Shown piece by piece: positions 9,224 through 18,106 of a stretch of DNA of 64,000 nt. Below the pieces are notes generated by a model that had not been told where the DNA came from, did no database searches, and saw only the letters and a program-made list of their open reading frames with translations. Position 1 is the first letter of the stretch; the number at the start of each line of letters is the position of its first letter. Position numbers and translations under genes: made by a program. Origin of the DNA: Stenotrophomonas sp. ESTM1D_MKCIP4_1 (lineage in GTDB: Bacteria > Pseudomonadota > Gammaproteobacteria > Xanthomonadales > Xanthomonadaceae); the NCBI RefSeq assembly GCF_003086895.1, contig NZ_CP026004.1, positions 4,298,684-4,362,683 of the forward strand, given 5' to 3'.

Positions 9224-10462
9224 TCATTCGCTCCAGCGGCGGAACACCAGTGAGGTGTTGATGCCACCGAAGGCGAAGTTGTTGCTCATCACGTACTCGG
9301 CCTGCAGTTCACGGCCCTGTCCGGTGATGAAATCCAGCTGGCCGCAGCGCGGGTCGACCTCGCCCAGGTTCAGGGTCGGGGCAAACCAGCCGGCGCGCAT
9401 CATTTCGATGCTCATCCAGGCCTCGAACGCACCGCAGGCGCCGAGCATGTGGCCGACATAGCTCTTCAGCGAGCTGATCGGCATGCCGCTGCCGAACACC
9501 TGCGCGGTGGCCTGGGTCTCGGCGATGTCACCGTGGTCGGTGGCGGTGCCGTGCGCGTTGACGTAGTCGATCTGCGACGGCTCCAGGCCGGCATCCTCCA
9601 GGGCCAGGCGCATGGCCTGGGCCATGGTGTCCGCACTGGGCTGGGTGACGTGCTGGCCGTCGCTGTTGGTGCCGTAGCCGACGATCTCGGCGAGGATGGT
9701 CGCGCCGCGCGCCTGTGCGTGTTCCAGGTCTTCCAGGATCAGCGTGCAGGCGCCTTCGCCCAGCACCAGGCCATCGCGGCCGGCATCGAACGGGCGCGGC
9801 GTGGTCTGCGGCGCATCGTTGCGCGTGCTGGTGGCAAACAGGGTGTCGAACACGGCAGCGGCGGTGGCATCGAGCTGTTCGGCACCGCCGGCCACCATCA
9901 CCGTCTGCTTGCCGCTGCGGATGGCCTCATAGCCCGCGCCCACGCCCTGGCTGCCCGAGGTGCAGGCGCTGGAGGTGGTGTAGACCCGACCGGACAGGCC
10001 GAAGAACACGCCGATGTTGACCGGCGCGGTGTGGCTCATCATCTTCAGGTAGGTGGTGGCGCTGATGCCGTCGGTGGTGAATTCATGCAGCATGCGGCCG
10101 AATTCGCCGGTGGCTTCGTGGCTGCCCGAGGACGAGCCGTAGGCCACGCCGGCGCGACCGCTGCGCAGCACCGGGTGCTCGAACAGGCCGGCTTCGCGCA
10201 GCGCCACTTCGGTGGCGCGCACGGACATGATGGCCACCTTGCCCATCGAGCGGGTGGTCTTGCGGTTGTAGTTCGGCGGCAGGTCGTAATCCTGCGCGGG
10301 TGCGGCCAGCTTGGTGTTCAGGCCGGCGTAGACATCCCATTCGGGCATCGTGCGCACCGCATTGCGGCAGCTGCGCAGGTGCGCCTCGATGGTCGGCCAG
10401 TCGTGGCCGAGCGGGCTGATGGCGGCGGCACCGGTCACCACCACGCGACGATCGGCGGCCAT
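9224..10462 (-). CDS. apeR: Beta-ketoacyl-ACP synthase of the aryl polyene cluster (ApeR-like)
   Basis: 412 residues, FabF-type thiolase fold. The catalytic Cys is in TTSSACTSGSQG (about C167), with the two His motifs NAHGTATDHGD and SYVGHMLGACG, so a complete C-H-H triad is present. It is a type II polyketide ketosynthase that extends or starts the polyene chain on an acyl carrier protein in the cytoplasm. ATG at 10462 overlaps the reductase stop (TGATG), showing translational coupling. It is the last gene of the operon, as apeR is in known APE clusters. The longer upstream frame is an artefact of high GC. Confidence 0.87.
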   Translation of the reverse strand: MAADRRVVVTGAAAISPLGHDWPTIEAHLRSCRNAVRTMPEWDVYAGLNTKLAAPAQDYDLPPNYNRKTTRSMGKVAIMSVRATEVALREAGLFEHPVLRSGRAGVAYGSSSGSHEATGEFGRMLHEFTTDGISATTYLKMMSHTAPVNIGVFFGLSGRVYTTSSACTSGSQGVGAGYEAIRSGKQTVMVAGGAEQLDATAAAVFDTLFATSTRNDAPQTTPRPFDAGRDGLVLGEGACTLILEDLEHAQARGATILAEIVGYGTNSDGQHVTQPSADTMAQAMRLALEDAGLEPSQIDYVNAHGTATDHGDIAETQATAQVFGSGMPISSLKSYVGHMLGACGAFEAWMSIEMMRAGWFAPTLNLGEVDPRCGQLDFITGQGRELQAEYVMSNNFAFGGINTSLVFRRWSE

Positions 10463-11193
10463 CAGATCATGCCTCCGTTCACCGAGATCACCTGGCGGGT
10501 GATGTAGCCGGCCGGTTCGGACAGCAGGAACGCGACGGTGGCGGCCACTTCTTCCGGACGGCCGACGCGGCCGGCGGGGATCAGCTTCAGCGCATGGTCG
10601 ACCACTTCTTCGTTGAGCATATCGGTCTCGATCAGGCCGGGGGCCACGCAGTTGACGGTGATCTGGCGGCTGGCCAGTTCCAGCGCCAGTGCCTTGGTGG
10701 CACCGATGATGCCGGCTTTGGCCGCACTGTAATTGACCTGGCCGCGGTTGCCGGCGACGCCGGATACCGAGGACAGGGTGACGATGCGGCCCGGTTTCCG
10801 ACGCCGCACCATCGGCATGATGAGCGGGTGCAGCACGTTGTAGAAGCCATCCAGGTTGGTGTGGATGACCTGGTCCCAGTCGTCCTCGGACAACGCCGGG
10901 AAAGCGCCATCGCGGGCGATGCCGGCGTTGCAGACCACACCGTAGTAGGCGCCATGTGCTTCCACGTCCGCTTCCAGCGCCGCACGTGCGGCAGCGCGGT
11001 CGGCCACGTCGAACGCCAGCACGCGGGCCTGCGGGCCCAGCGCCTGGATCTCGGCCGCCACGGCCTGCGCTTCGTCCACGCGGCTGCGGCAATGCACCAC
11101 CACGTCGAAGCCATCGCGCGCGATGCGCAGCGCGATGGCCCGGCCGATGCCCCGGCTGGCGCCGGTCACCAGCACGCTTCGATTCCCTGTCAT
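10462..11193 (-). CDS. apeQ: 3-ketoacyl-ACP reductase of the aryl polyene cluster (FabG-like, ApeQ)
   Basis: 243 residues, classical short-chain dehydrogenase. It has TGASRGIGRAIALRIA for NADP binding (residues 10-20), CNAGIA, the catalytic Ser in LSSVSGV and NYSAAKAGIIGATKAL (YxxxK). It ends VNGGMI, as FabG does. It reduces the beta-keto group after each condensation. It overlaps the dehydratase gene upstream by 4 bases and the ketosynthase downstream by 1 base. Assignment to the pigment pathway rests on the operon position. Confidence 0.9.
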   Translation of the reverse strand: MTGNRSVLVTGASRGIGRAIALRIARDGFDVVVHCRSRVDEAQAVAAEIQALGPQARVLAFDVADRAAARAALEADVEAHGAYYGVVCNAGIARDGAFPALSEDDWDQVIHTNLDGFYNVLHPLIMPMVRRRKPGRIVTLSSVSGVAGNRGQVNYSAAKAGIIGATKALALELASRQITVNCVAPGLIETDMLNEEVVDHALKLIPAGRVGRPEEVAATVAFLLSEPAGYITRQVISVNGGMI

Positions 11194-11648
11194 GCCTCTC
11201 CACTCTCCAGATAAGCCATCGCGTCGGCCGGTTCAAACACCGACACGTTGGCAACCGCCCATTCCTCATCACCCGCCAGGATCCGGCAGGCGAACATCCC
11301 TAGCCCATTGTCGCCCAACAGCTCGCAGCGCGCGTGTACGCGCAGCCGGCTGCCGCTGGGGAAGCTGCCGTGCGTGCTGGCGTAGCGCCGGCTGCCAAGC
11401 AGGAAACCCAGCTGCGGCGGGTTGCCGGCCACGCGGGCGCGACAGCCGGCCCAGGCCGCGATGGCCTGCGCCATGTACTCGATGCCGACCCAGGCCGGCA
11501 CGCCACCGTCTTCGATGAACAGGCCCGAGGCAGGCACCACCAGCTCGGCCTCGATGCTGTCTTCGTCCCAGCGCACGATGCGCTCCAGCAGGCACATGTC
11601 CTGCCGGTGCGGCACCACGTCTTCGATGGCGAACAGGGGCCCGCTCAT
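11190..11648 (-). CDS. apeP: Hotdog-fold 3-hydroxyacyl-ACP dehydratase of the aryl polyene cluster (ApeP)
   Basis: 152 residues. Start MSGPLFAIEDVVPHRQDMCL, where the VPHRQDMCLLERI motif is the typical N-terminal strand and His of FabZ/FabA-like dehydratases. WVGIEYMAQAIAAWAG supplies the central helix with its acidic residue. It dehydrates 3-hydroxyacyl-ACP and so creates the conjugated double bonds. A second dehydratase domain is fused to the ligase gene at 21336-23024, matching the two-dehydratase (ApeI/ApeP) logic of APE pathways. It overlaps both neighbours by 4 bases. Confidence 0.85.
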   Translation of the reverse strand: MSGPLFAIEDVVPHRQDMCLLERIVRWDEDSIEAELVVPASGLFIEDGGVPAWVGIEYMAQAIAAWAGCRARVAGNPPQLGFLLGSRRYASTHGSFPSGSRLRVHARCELLGDNGLGMFACRILAGDEEWAVANVSVFEPADAMAYLESGEA

Positions 11649-12835
11649 GGCTGCCGCCCCTGCAGTGCCAGCACGGCGTTGCTGCCACCGAAGGCGAAGG
11701 AGTTGCTCAGCACCCGTTGCGGCGCGTGCGCCAGGCGCGTGCCGGCCGCGACCAGCGGCAGGGCCGGCAGGGCCGGGTCCGCGCTGCCATCCCACCAGTG
11801 CGGCGGCAGCCGGTTGTCCGGATTTTCAGCCAGCAGGATCCAGCACACGGCCGCCTCGATGGCACCGGATGCGCCCAGGGTGTGGCCGGTCAGTGGTTTG
11901 GTCGAACTGGCCGGCACGGCGGTGCCCAGCACCTCGGCCACGGCCACGCTTTCCATCGCATCGTTGTGGCCGGTGGCGGTGCCGTGCAGATTCACGTAAT
12001 CCACGTCCTGCGCGTTCCACCCGGCCCGCTGCAGCGCCTGTTGCAGGGCGTCGATCGCGCCCAGGCCTTTCGGATCCGGTGCGGACATGTGGTGCGCATC
12101 GGCCGATTCGCCCCAACCGGCCAGCTGCACCGGACCGGCGTCACGGGTCAGCAGGAACAGCGCCGCGCCTTCACCGATGTTGATGCCGCAGCGGTGCTTC
12201 GAGAACGGATTGCAGCGCGCCGCCGACACCGATTCCAGCGCGCTGAAGCCAGCCACGGTGAAGCGGCACAGCGAATCGGCGCCGCCGGCGATGACCGCAT
12301 CGGCGATGCCGGCGCGCAGCAGGCGCGCGGCCGACATCAGCGCCTTGGCGCTGGAGGAACAGGCGGTGGACAAGGTCCAGGCCGGGCCCTGCGCACCGCT
12401 GCGCTGGCGCACGAACTGCGCCGCGGTGCCCATCTCCTGCTGCGCGTAATCGAACCCCGGCGGCCACTGGTCCGTTTCGGCGCGCGTACGCAGCGCCTGT
12501 TCGGATTCACCGATGCCCGAGGTGCTGGTGCCCAGCACCACCGCCACGCGCGACGCGCCGTAGCGGGCGATGGTGGCCTGCACCGACGGCGCGATCTGCG
12601 CCAGGGCGGCATCCAGCAGCGCGTTGTTGCGGCCACGCAGGGCCACCGGCACGTCATCCAGCGCCGGCAGCGGCGTGCGCACTTCACCCAGCGCCAGGGT
12701 CTGGCCCGGCAGCACGGTGTCGTTGTCGCTGAGCCCGCCGGGTGCATCGGCAAACAGTGCCGCAGCGACCTCCGCGCGGCCTTCGCCCAGCGCGCAGACG
12801 ATGCCGAGGTCGTTCAGGTAAATCGCTGCGGTCAT
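11645..12835 (-). CDS. apeO: Beta-ketoacyl-ACP synthase of the aryl polyene cluster (ApeO-like, elongating)
   Basis: 396 residues. The active site is TLSTACSSSAKAL (about C159), followed by NLHGTATGHND and KPLTGHTLGASG, so the triad is intact. In APE systems ApeO elongates the chain as a heterodimer with a shortened chain-length-factor partner (ApeC); that partner is at 24893-25636 here. Start ATG 12835 overlaps the stop of the lipoprotein gene upstream. Sequence differences around the active site from the other ketosynthase at 9224 suggest the two are not redundant. Confidence 0.87.
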   Translation of the reverse strand: MTAAIYLNDLGIVCALGEGRAEVAAALFADAPGGLSDNDTVLPGQTLALGEVRTPLPALDDVPVALRGRNNALLDAALAQIAPSVQATIARYGASRVAVVLGTSTSGIGESEQALRTRAETDQWPPGFDYAQQEMGTAAQFVRQRSGAQGPAWTLSTACSSSAKALMSAARLLRAGIADAVIAGGADSLCRFTVAGFSALESVSAARCNPFSKHRCGINIGEGAALFLLTRDAGPVQLAGWGESADAHHMSAPDPKGLGAIDALQQALQRAGWNAQDVDYVNLHGTATGHNDAMESVAVAEVLGTAVPASSTKPLTGHTLGASGAIEAAVCWILLAENPDNRLPPHWWDGSADPALPALPLVAAGTRLAHAPQRVLSNSFAFGGSNAVLALQGRQP

Positions 12836-13389
12836 CAATCCTGCCCGGCCATGTCGATCGATTCGATGCGCAGGGCATAGCCCTCGGCGCGGTTGTCCAG
12901 CTGCACGCTGCCATCGTCCAGGCGCTGCAGCTGCAGCCACACCTGGCCATCGCGCGAGAGGCTGCGGCGCTGGCCATCGTCGGCCACCTGCCAGCCGGCC
13001 GGCAGCGCGGCGGCAATGGCCGCGGTGGGCCACAGCGCGAACTGCAGGTCGTCCAGCACGCGCTCGGCGCGCACCTGAGGCGGCAGCCACGGCGCACGCT
13101 GCTGGGTCAGCGTCCGGCCGTCCCACTGCAGGCGCACGCCGGTCTGGCCCATCGCCTGCACGGCCAGCTGCACCTGCTGCGCATCGGCTTCCAGCAGCGC
13201 GTCCAGATCCCGCTCGTGGCTGCCGAAACGGAAATGCAGCTGCTGCTGCAGCGCCAGCGGCGCCGGCAGGCTGGCCGGCGACAGGCGCAGCGGCGGCAGT
13301 TCGACCAGCGGGCGCGGCATGCGGCTGGCACAGGCGGCCAGCAGCAGGCACAGCAGCACCGCACTGAAGCGGACGATCAGGCGCTGCAC
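12835..13389 (-). CDS. DUF3261-type outer-membrane lipoprotein of the aryl polyene cluster (ApeN-like)
   Basis: 184 residues with a lipoprotein signal: MQRLIVRFSAVLLCLLLAAC, where LLAAC is the lipobox and Cys20 is lipidated. The mature part is predicted beta-rich (LQWDGRTLTQQR, VWLQLQRLDDGSVQLDN), consistent with DUF3261 proteins found only in APE-type clusters. By inference it works with the LolA-like and MMPL proteins to place the pigment in the outer membrane. It overlaps the halogenase gene upstream by 13 bases. Confidence 0.78.
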   Translation of the reverse strand: MQRLIVRFSAVLLCLLLAACASRMPRPLVELPPLRLSPASLPAPLALQQQLHFRFGSHERDLDALLEADAQQVQLAVQAMGQTGVRLQWDGRTLTQQRAPWLPPQVRAERVLDDLQFALWPTAAIAAALPAGWQVADDGQRRSLSRDGQVWLQLQRLDDGSVQLDNRAEGYALRIESIDMAGQD

Positions 13390-14645
13390 AGTTCCTCCAG
13401 CACGCGCATGCGGCGGCCGCTGGGGTCGGCCACGTAGGGGTTGTCTGTATCCCAGGCGTAACCGGCCAGGATGGAGCAGATCATGTCGCGCACCTGCGGC
13501 TGTTGGTCAGGGTGGTAGATGATCTTCTGGAAGCCGCCCTGGTACCAGCTTTCCACGAAGCGGCGGAAGGTCTTCACGCCTGCGCGCAACGGAAGGGAGA
13601 ATTCGGCTTCCCAGTCGACGGTCGCACCGGCGTAGCGACGCTTCAGGCATTCGCTGGCCAGCTGCGCCGACTTGAAGGCGATGGTCACGCCGGAGGAGAA
13701 CACCGGGTCGAGGAATTCACCGGCGTTGCCCAGCAGCGCATAGCCCGGGCCCCACAGCGAACTGACGTTGGCCGAGTAACCGGTGATGCGGCGCACCGGC
13801 AGCACAGCCCATTCGGCATTGGCCAGCAGGCCGGTCAGGTTCGGGTCCTCGCCGACGATGGCCTGCAGCTTCTGCAGGTCGTCGCCCTCGTAACGCTCGA
13901 AGAACGAAGGTTCGGCCACCACGCCCAGCGAACAGCAGCCGTTGGAGAACGGGATGGTCCAGTACCAGACGTCGATGTGCTCGGGGTGGGTGGTGATGAG
14001 GATCTTGTTGCGGTCGAAATCCGCTTCGGCCGGGATGTTGTCGCGCACGTGGCAGAAGATCGCGCCGCGCACCGGGAAGTTGGACGGCGATTCCAGGTCC
14101 AGCAGGCGCGGCAGCAGGCGGGCGAACCCGGAAGCATCAAGGATGAAGTCCGCTTCGATGCGGTACTCGCTGCCATCGGGGCGGCGCACGTTCACCGCCG
14201 GGTGCTCGCCTGCTTCCACGGCCAGCACTTCATCGCCAAAGCGCAGGGTGGTGCCCATGCGCTCGGCACCACGCGCCAGCACATTGTCGAAGTCGGCGCG
14301 CTGCACCTGGTAGGTGGTACCCCAGCCCGGCGAGAATTTCCTGCGGAAATCGAAAGCCGTGCGCGCTTCACCGTGCACGAAGGCCGCGCCGTTCTTGTAC
14401 TGGAAGCCCGCTTCCACCACGTCCTGCAGCAGGCCGGCTGCCTCGATGTATTCCATGCTCTGCGGCAGCAGGCTTTCGCCGATCGAGAAGCGCGGGAACT
14501 GCTGGCGCTCCAGCATCAGCACCTGGCGGCCCTGCTGGCGCAGCATGGCCGCAGCCACCGATCCGGCGGGACCCGCGCCGATGATCAGGATCTCAGTACG
14601 TTCGACCTCGGTCGATGGGGCAGGTGCATCCACGGCAGGGTTCAT
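13377..14645 (-). CDS. Flavin-dependent halogenase (phenolic-substrate type) in pigment cluster
   Basis: 422 residues. The FAD dinucleotide motif is IIGAGPAGSVAA (about 23-30). The halogenase hallmark WxWxIP is present exactly as WYWTIP (about 227-232). FQYKNGAAF (about K84) fits the Lys-containing motif of phenol halogenases. It would use FADH2, O2 and halide, and needs a separate flavin reductase, which is not in this window. Xanthomonadins of Xanthomonas carry bromine, and a halogenase in their cluster is expected. Position: a 56-base gap follows the MMPL gene, and it overlaps the lipoprotein gene. Chlorination or bromination of the aryl head group is inferred. Confidence 0.85.
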   Translation of the reverse strand: MNPAVDAPAPSTEVERTEILIIGAGPAGSVAAAMLRQQGRQVLMLERQQFPRFSIGESLLPQSMEYIEAAGLLQDVVEAGFQYKNGAAFVHGEARTAFDFRRKFSPGWGTTYQVQRADFDNVLARGAERMGTTLRFGDEVLAVEAGEHPAVNVRRPDGSEYRIEADFILDASGFARLLPRLLDLESPSNFPVRGAIFCHVRDNIPAEADFDRNKILITTHPEHIDVWYWTIPFSNGCCSLGVVAEPSFFERYEGDDLQKLQAIVGEDPNLTGLLANAEWAVLPVRRITGYSANVSSLWGPGYALLGNAGEFLDPVFSSGVTIAFKSAQLASECLKRRYAGATVDWEAEFSLPLRAGVKTFRRFVESWYQGGFQKIIYHPDQQPQVRDMICSILAGYAWDTDNPYVADPSGRRMRVLEELCSA

Positions 14646-14701
14646 CGGTGCGTCCTTGTTGCTCGATCAGGTGGAAAGGAAGGGTGTGGCGCCGCGCGCG
14701 G

Positions 14702-17041
14702 TCAGGCCGGCGGCAGGTCGTGCGGGGGTGGCCGGAACAGCGGCGAGATCAGCCAGACCAGGCCGATGCCGAACAGCAGGGTGAGGCCGAACGCGCGCAG
14801 CGCCGGTGTCTGCGACAGACCCAGCAGGCCGAACGACAACCATGTGCTGGCCGCGCCCACGCAGACGGCCAGCCATGCGCTGGCATCACCGCGGTGCTCG
14901 ATCAGGAAGATGCCGTAGTCGATGCCCATGCCCAGCAGCAGCATCAGCGCCAGTACGTTGAACAGCTGCAGCGGCTGGCCGAACAGGCCGAGCAGGCCCA
15001 GGGTCAACGCGCCGGCAATGAGGGTCGGGGCGAACACACGCCAGGCCTGGCGGCGGTAGCGCAGCCACAGCGCGCCGAACACCAGCGCGATGCCGACCAG
15101 CAGCAGCCCGCCCATCAGCTTGCGGTAGTGGCCCAGCAGCGTGGAGAAGTCGGCCGTGCGGTCGACCCAGCGCACGCCGGGCAGGCCTTCGGCCGCACCC
15201 TGCAGGGTCGCCAGTGCATCGGCCCGCGACAGGTCATCGACCATCACCACGCTGACCTTCTGCCCGCCCACCGTGCCCACCCAAAGGTGGCGGAACGGCT
15301 GCGAGGCCGGCGAGGCAAGGAAGGCCTCGGCGGTCAACGGCGCCGCCGCGAATGCCGGCCGTAGCAACGGCTCGCCCACCGCCTCGGAGACCGCCGACAA
15401 CACGCCCGGCTCGACCTTGGCGGTCAATGCGGCATCGGCCTGCTGGCGCGCCGGGGACGGCAGCCAGTCGCTGATCGCGCGGTAGCCGCCAATGCGCTTG
15501 TCGTTGGCCAGCGCGCGCAGGCGTTGGGTCAGCGCTTCTTCGCGTTCCAGCAGCTGGTCCGAATCGGCGCCCTGCACCAGGTAGAACTGCGCCGGGCTGG
15601 GCATGCCCAGCAGCTGGCTCAGGCGGATCTGTTCGGCCATCAGCGCCGGCGGCGACGACTGCAGGCTGCGCAGGTCATCGTTGCTCTGCAGGCGCGCGAT
15701 GCCGATGGCCGACAGGGCCAGGGCGGCGACGATGAACACGGTGACCGCGCGCGTGCCGTGCAGGCGCGGGAAGCGATCCAGGGTATTGCCCAGCCACTGC
15801 GAGAAACGGGTCTGGCGGATCTCGCCACCGTCCAGCCACGGGAACCAGAAGATGACCGTGAGGAACGCGGCGGCCAGGCCGACCACCGAGAACAGGGCCA
15901 TCTGCCGCAGGCCGGGGAACGGGGCCAGGCCCAGCGCCAGGTAGGCCAGCGCACTGGTCACCAGCGCCAGCCACAGGCCCGGCAGCAGGTGGCGCAGCAG
16001 CTTCCAGCGGCGGTCGGCCGGTTCGGCCTGGCGCGAAGCGAACCAGTGGATGCCGTAATCCTCGGCCACGCCTACCAGCGATGCGCCGAACACCAGGGTC
16101 AGCACGTGCACCTTGCCGAACACCAGCACGGTCACTGCCAGCGCCACGCCGCAGCCGATCAGCAGCGAGGCGGCCACCAGCAGGATCGGCCGCAGCGAAC
16201 GGAATGCCAGCCACACCAGCAGCAGCACCGCCGCCAGCGAGCCCCAGCCGATGGTGTTGATTTCCCGGTTGGCCTGCACGGCCGCCGCTTCGGCATGCAG
16301 CGGCACACCGGCATGCAGGATTTCCAGCCCGGGCGCGGCGGCCTTGGCAGCTTCGCCAGCGCGTTCAAGCAGGCCATCGATGTGGCGCTCGCCATCCAGC
16401 TGGAACGCCGAACCCGGCGTATCGAACTGCAGCACCGCCCAGTGCTTGCCCTCGGCGTCGAGCAGGCCGTCATCTCCCAGGCGCAGGCCGGATCCCTGGG
16501 CCTGCTGCTGCCACCACTGCGGCCACAGCGACAGCGGGTCCTGCCGCCAATCGGTCAGCCGCGGCGCGCCCATCGGGCCGTACAACGCGGCCAATGCCTG
16601 TTCGGCCAGTGCGCCCGGCTCGGCCTGCTGCAGCTGTTCGCGCTGGGCCGGGGTCAGCAGGCGGTCGCGGTACGGCGCGTAAAACGCGCGTGCTTCATCG
16701 AACCAGCCTTCGATGGAACCACTGGGCACCAGCAATCCGCTGTCGGCATCGCTGGCCATCGTCTTGGCGAAGGCCGCCTGCGCGCGCTTGGCGGCGGCGC
16801 CGTCGGCACTGCCCAGCAGTACCACCACCTGGCGCGAGCTGCCATCGGCAATGCGACGGGTGACATCACTCAACAGGCGGTCGTGCGCATCCTGCGGCAG
16901 CAGCGCGAGGATGTCGGTATCGATCCGCGATTCCTGGCTCCACAGGCGCCATTGCTGCACGCCCAGCACCAGCAGCACCAGCAGCCAGGCGATGCCCAGC
17001 CAGTGCCACCAGCGGCGCAGGCGCTCCGGTCCCTTCGCCAT
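14702..17041 (-). CDS. MMPL/RND-type lipid exporter of the aryl polyene cluster (ApeM-like)
   Basis: 779 residues with two halves, each containing one leading membrane helix, a large periplasmic loop and a five-helix bundle. Examples are WLLVLLVLGVQQW at the N-terminus, LAAVLLLVWLAFRSLRP, and VLALMLLLGMGIDYGIFLIEH in the second half (GxxxDYxxF is an RND/MMPL signature). It resembles COG4258-type exporters found next to type II fatty-acid-like clusters. It probably moves the finished aryl-polyene lipid across the inner membrane. ATG at 17041 was preferred to an upstream TTG; the gene begins 7 bases after the LolA-like gene. Confidence 0.85.
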   Translation of the reverse strand: MAKGPERLRRWWHWLGIAWLLVLLVLGVQQWRLWSQESRIDTDILALLPQDAHDRLLSDVTRRIADGSSRQVVVLLGSADGAAAKRAQAAFAKTMASDADSGLLVPSGSIEGWFDEARAFYAPYRDRLLTPAQREQLQQAEPGALAEQALAALYGPMGAPRLTDWRQDPLSLWPQWWQQQAQGSGLRLGDDGLLDAEGKHWAVLQFDTPGSAFQLDGERHIDGLLERAGEAAKAAAPGLEILHAGVPLHAEAAAVQANREINTIGWGSLAAVLLLVWLAFRSLRPILLVAASLLIGCGVALAVTVLVFGKVHVLTLVFGASLVGVAEDYGIHWFASRQAEPADRRWKLLRHLLPGLWLALVTSALAYLALGLAPFPGLRQMALFSVVGLAAAFLTVIFWFPWLDGGEIRQTRFSQWLGNTLDRFPRLHGTRAVTVFIVAALALSAIGIARLQSNDDLRSLQSSPPALMAEQIRLSQLLGMPSPAQFYLVQGADSDQLLEREEALTQRLRALANDKRIGGYRAISDWLPSPARQQADAALTAKVEPGVLSAVSEAVGEPLLRPAFAAAPLTAEAFLASPASQPFRHLWVGTVGGQKVSVVMVDDLSRADALATLQGAAEGLPGVRWVDRTADFSTLLGHYRKLMGGLLLVGIALVFGALWLRYRRQAWRVFAPTLIAGALTLGLLGLFGQPLQLFNVLALMLLLGMGIDYGIFLIEHRGDASAWLAVCVGAASTWLSFGLLGLSQTPALRAFGLTLLFGIGLVWLISPLFRPPPHDLPPA

Positions 17042-17048
17042 TCCCGGA

Positions 17049-17678
17049 TCAGTCAAAGCGGCGCGCCTCGTCGGCGGACAGGTTGGCCGGTGCTTCGCTC
17101 AATGCGCTGAACTGGATCTGCGTGCGGTCCTTGTTGGCCTCCACGATCTCCACCTGGCGCACGTAGCGATCACCCTGCAGCGTCAGCGATTGGAACGCCT
17201 TGGCCAGCATCGCCGACTTCGGGGTCAGCTGCAGCCGCCAGCCCTGCCCTTCGCGGCTGGCCTGCACGTTGAACTGGCTGGACAGCGCCTGCACATCGCC
17301 GCTCATCAGCGCGAACATGATCGCGTTGACCGAGCGCATCGCCGGCTGCTGGCGCGCATCCAGTTCGACGCGGGTACTGCCATCGCGCTGGCGGCTGAGG
17401 ATGCGGTCGGCGGTCACCACGACTTCGGACGGGAACGGCTTGAGCGTGGTCCAGATGACGCCGTGCTGGCGCGCGACCACGAACTGGCCCTGCGAGCGCA
17501 GCGGGTTCCTGAAACCACTGACCTGCTTTTCCTGGGTGAACTGGCCGCGCAGCACGTCCGGCCGCGCCACCGCCTGGGTGATCGCATCGACGGGGGCATC
17601 AGCAGCGTGCACCAGCGGCGCAGCGGCGAGCAGCAACGCGCACAGCAGCACGCGCGGAAGACGGCGGAAAGGATTCAC
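17049..17678 (-). CDS. LolA-like periplasmic carrier of the aryl polyene cluster (ApeL-like)
   Basis: 209 residues from a GTG start at 17678 that overlaps the thioesterase stop as GTGA. Signal peptide VNPFRRLPRVLLCALLLAAA-PLVHA. The mature protein has the LolA feature LRGQFTQEKQVSGF and a series of alternating strands (RGQF ... GVIWTTLKPFPSEVVVT), making a half-barrel that binds acyl chains. It is expected to ferry the pigment or its precursor through the periplasm between the MMPL exporter and the DUF3261 lipoprotein. Confidence 0.83.
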   Translation of the reverse strand: MNPFRRLPRVLLCALLLAAAPLVHAADAPVDAITQAVARPDVLRGQFTQEKQVSGFRNPLRSQGQFVVARQHGVIWTTLKPFPSEVVVTADRILSRQRDGSTRVELDARQQPAMRSVNAIMFALMSGDVQALSSQFNVQASREGQGWRLQLTPKSAMLAKAFQSLTLQGDRYVRQVEIVEANKDRTQIQFSALSEAPANLSADEARRFD

Positions 17679-18106
17679 GGTGCGGGCACTCCCAGACGCT
17701 GCCACAGCACCGGCGGGCACTGGTACAGCATTTCCTTGCTGGTCGCGTCCACCGCGACCTGGATGGTCATCGCGCGGGTCAGCACCTGGCCGCTCTGCGC
17801 ATCGAGGATCTCGTACTCGATCTTCAGCCGGTTCTCCCATTCGACGATGCGCGACACCACGCGCAGCGCCTGGTTGAACAGCAGCGGGCGCACGTACTTC
17901 ACCCGCGCATCGACCACCGGCCACAGGTAGCCCGATTCGAGCATCTGCGGGTAGTCGTAGTCGTAGCGGCCCAGCAGCGCGCAGCGTGCGATCTCGAAGT
18001 ACTTGAAGTAATTGCCATGCCAGACCACGTTCATCGGGTCGCAGTCATGGAAGGCCGGGGACAGCGAGATCTCGCCGACCAGTTCGATTGCCTCATTCAC
18101 CGACAT
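17675..18106 (-). CDS. apeK: Hotdog acyl-CoA/ACP thioesterase of the aryl polyene cluster (ApeK-like)
   Basis: 143 residues. AFHDCDPMNVVWHGNYFKYFE contains the catalytic Asp (DxMxVVWHGxY) of the YbgC/4-hydroxybenzoyl-CoA thioesterase family. Single hotdog domain, cytosolic. It may release the finished polyene or edit stalled ACPs. ATG at 18106 lies inside the ammonia-lyase 3' end (14-base overlap), and its stop overlaps the GTG of the LolA-like gene, so translation is coupled through three genes. Confidence 0.87.
   Translation of the reverse strand: MSVNEAIELVGEISLSPAFHDCDPMNVVWHGNYFKYFEIARCALLGRYDYDYPQMLESGYLWPVVDARVKYVRPLLFNQALRVVSRIVEWENRLKIEYEILDAQSGQVLTRAMTIQVAVDATSKEMLYQCPPVLWQRLGVPAP

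Noticed and set aside
9224..11272. Ketosynthase frame extended to 682 codons
   Set aside because: The extra N-terminal part is a frame-shifted reading of the reductase gene. The ATG at 10462 aligns with the family start.
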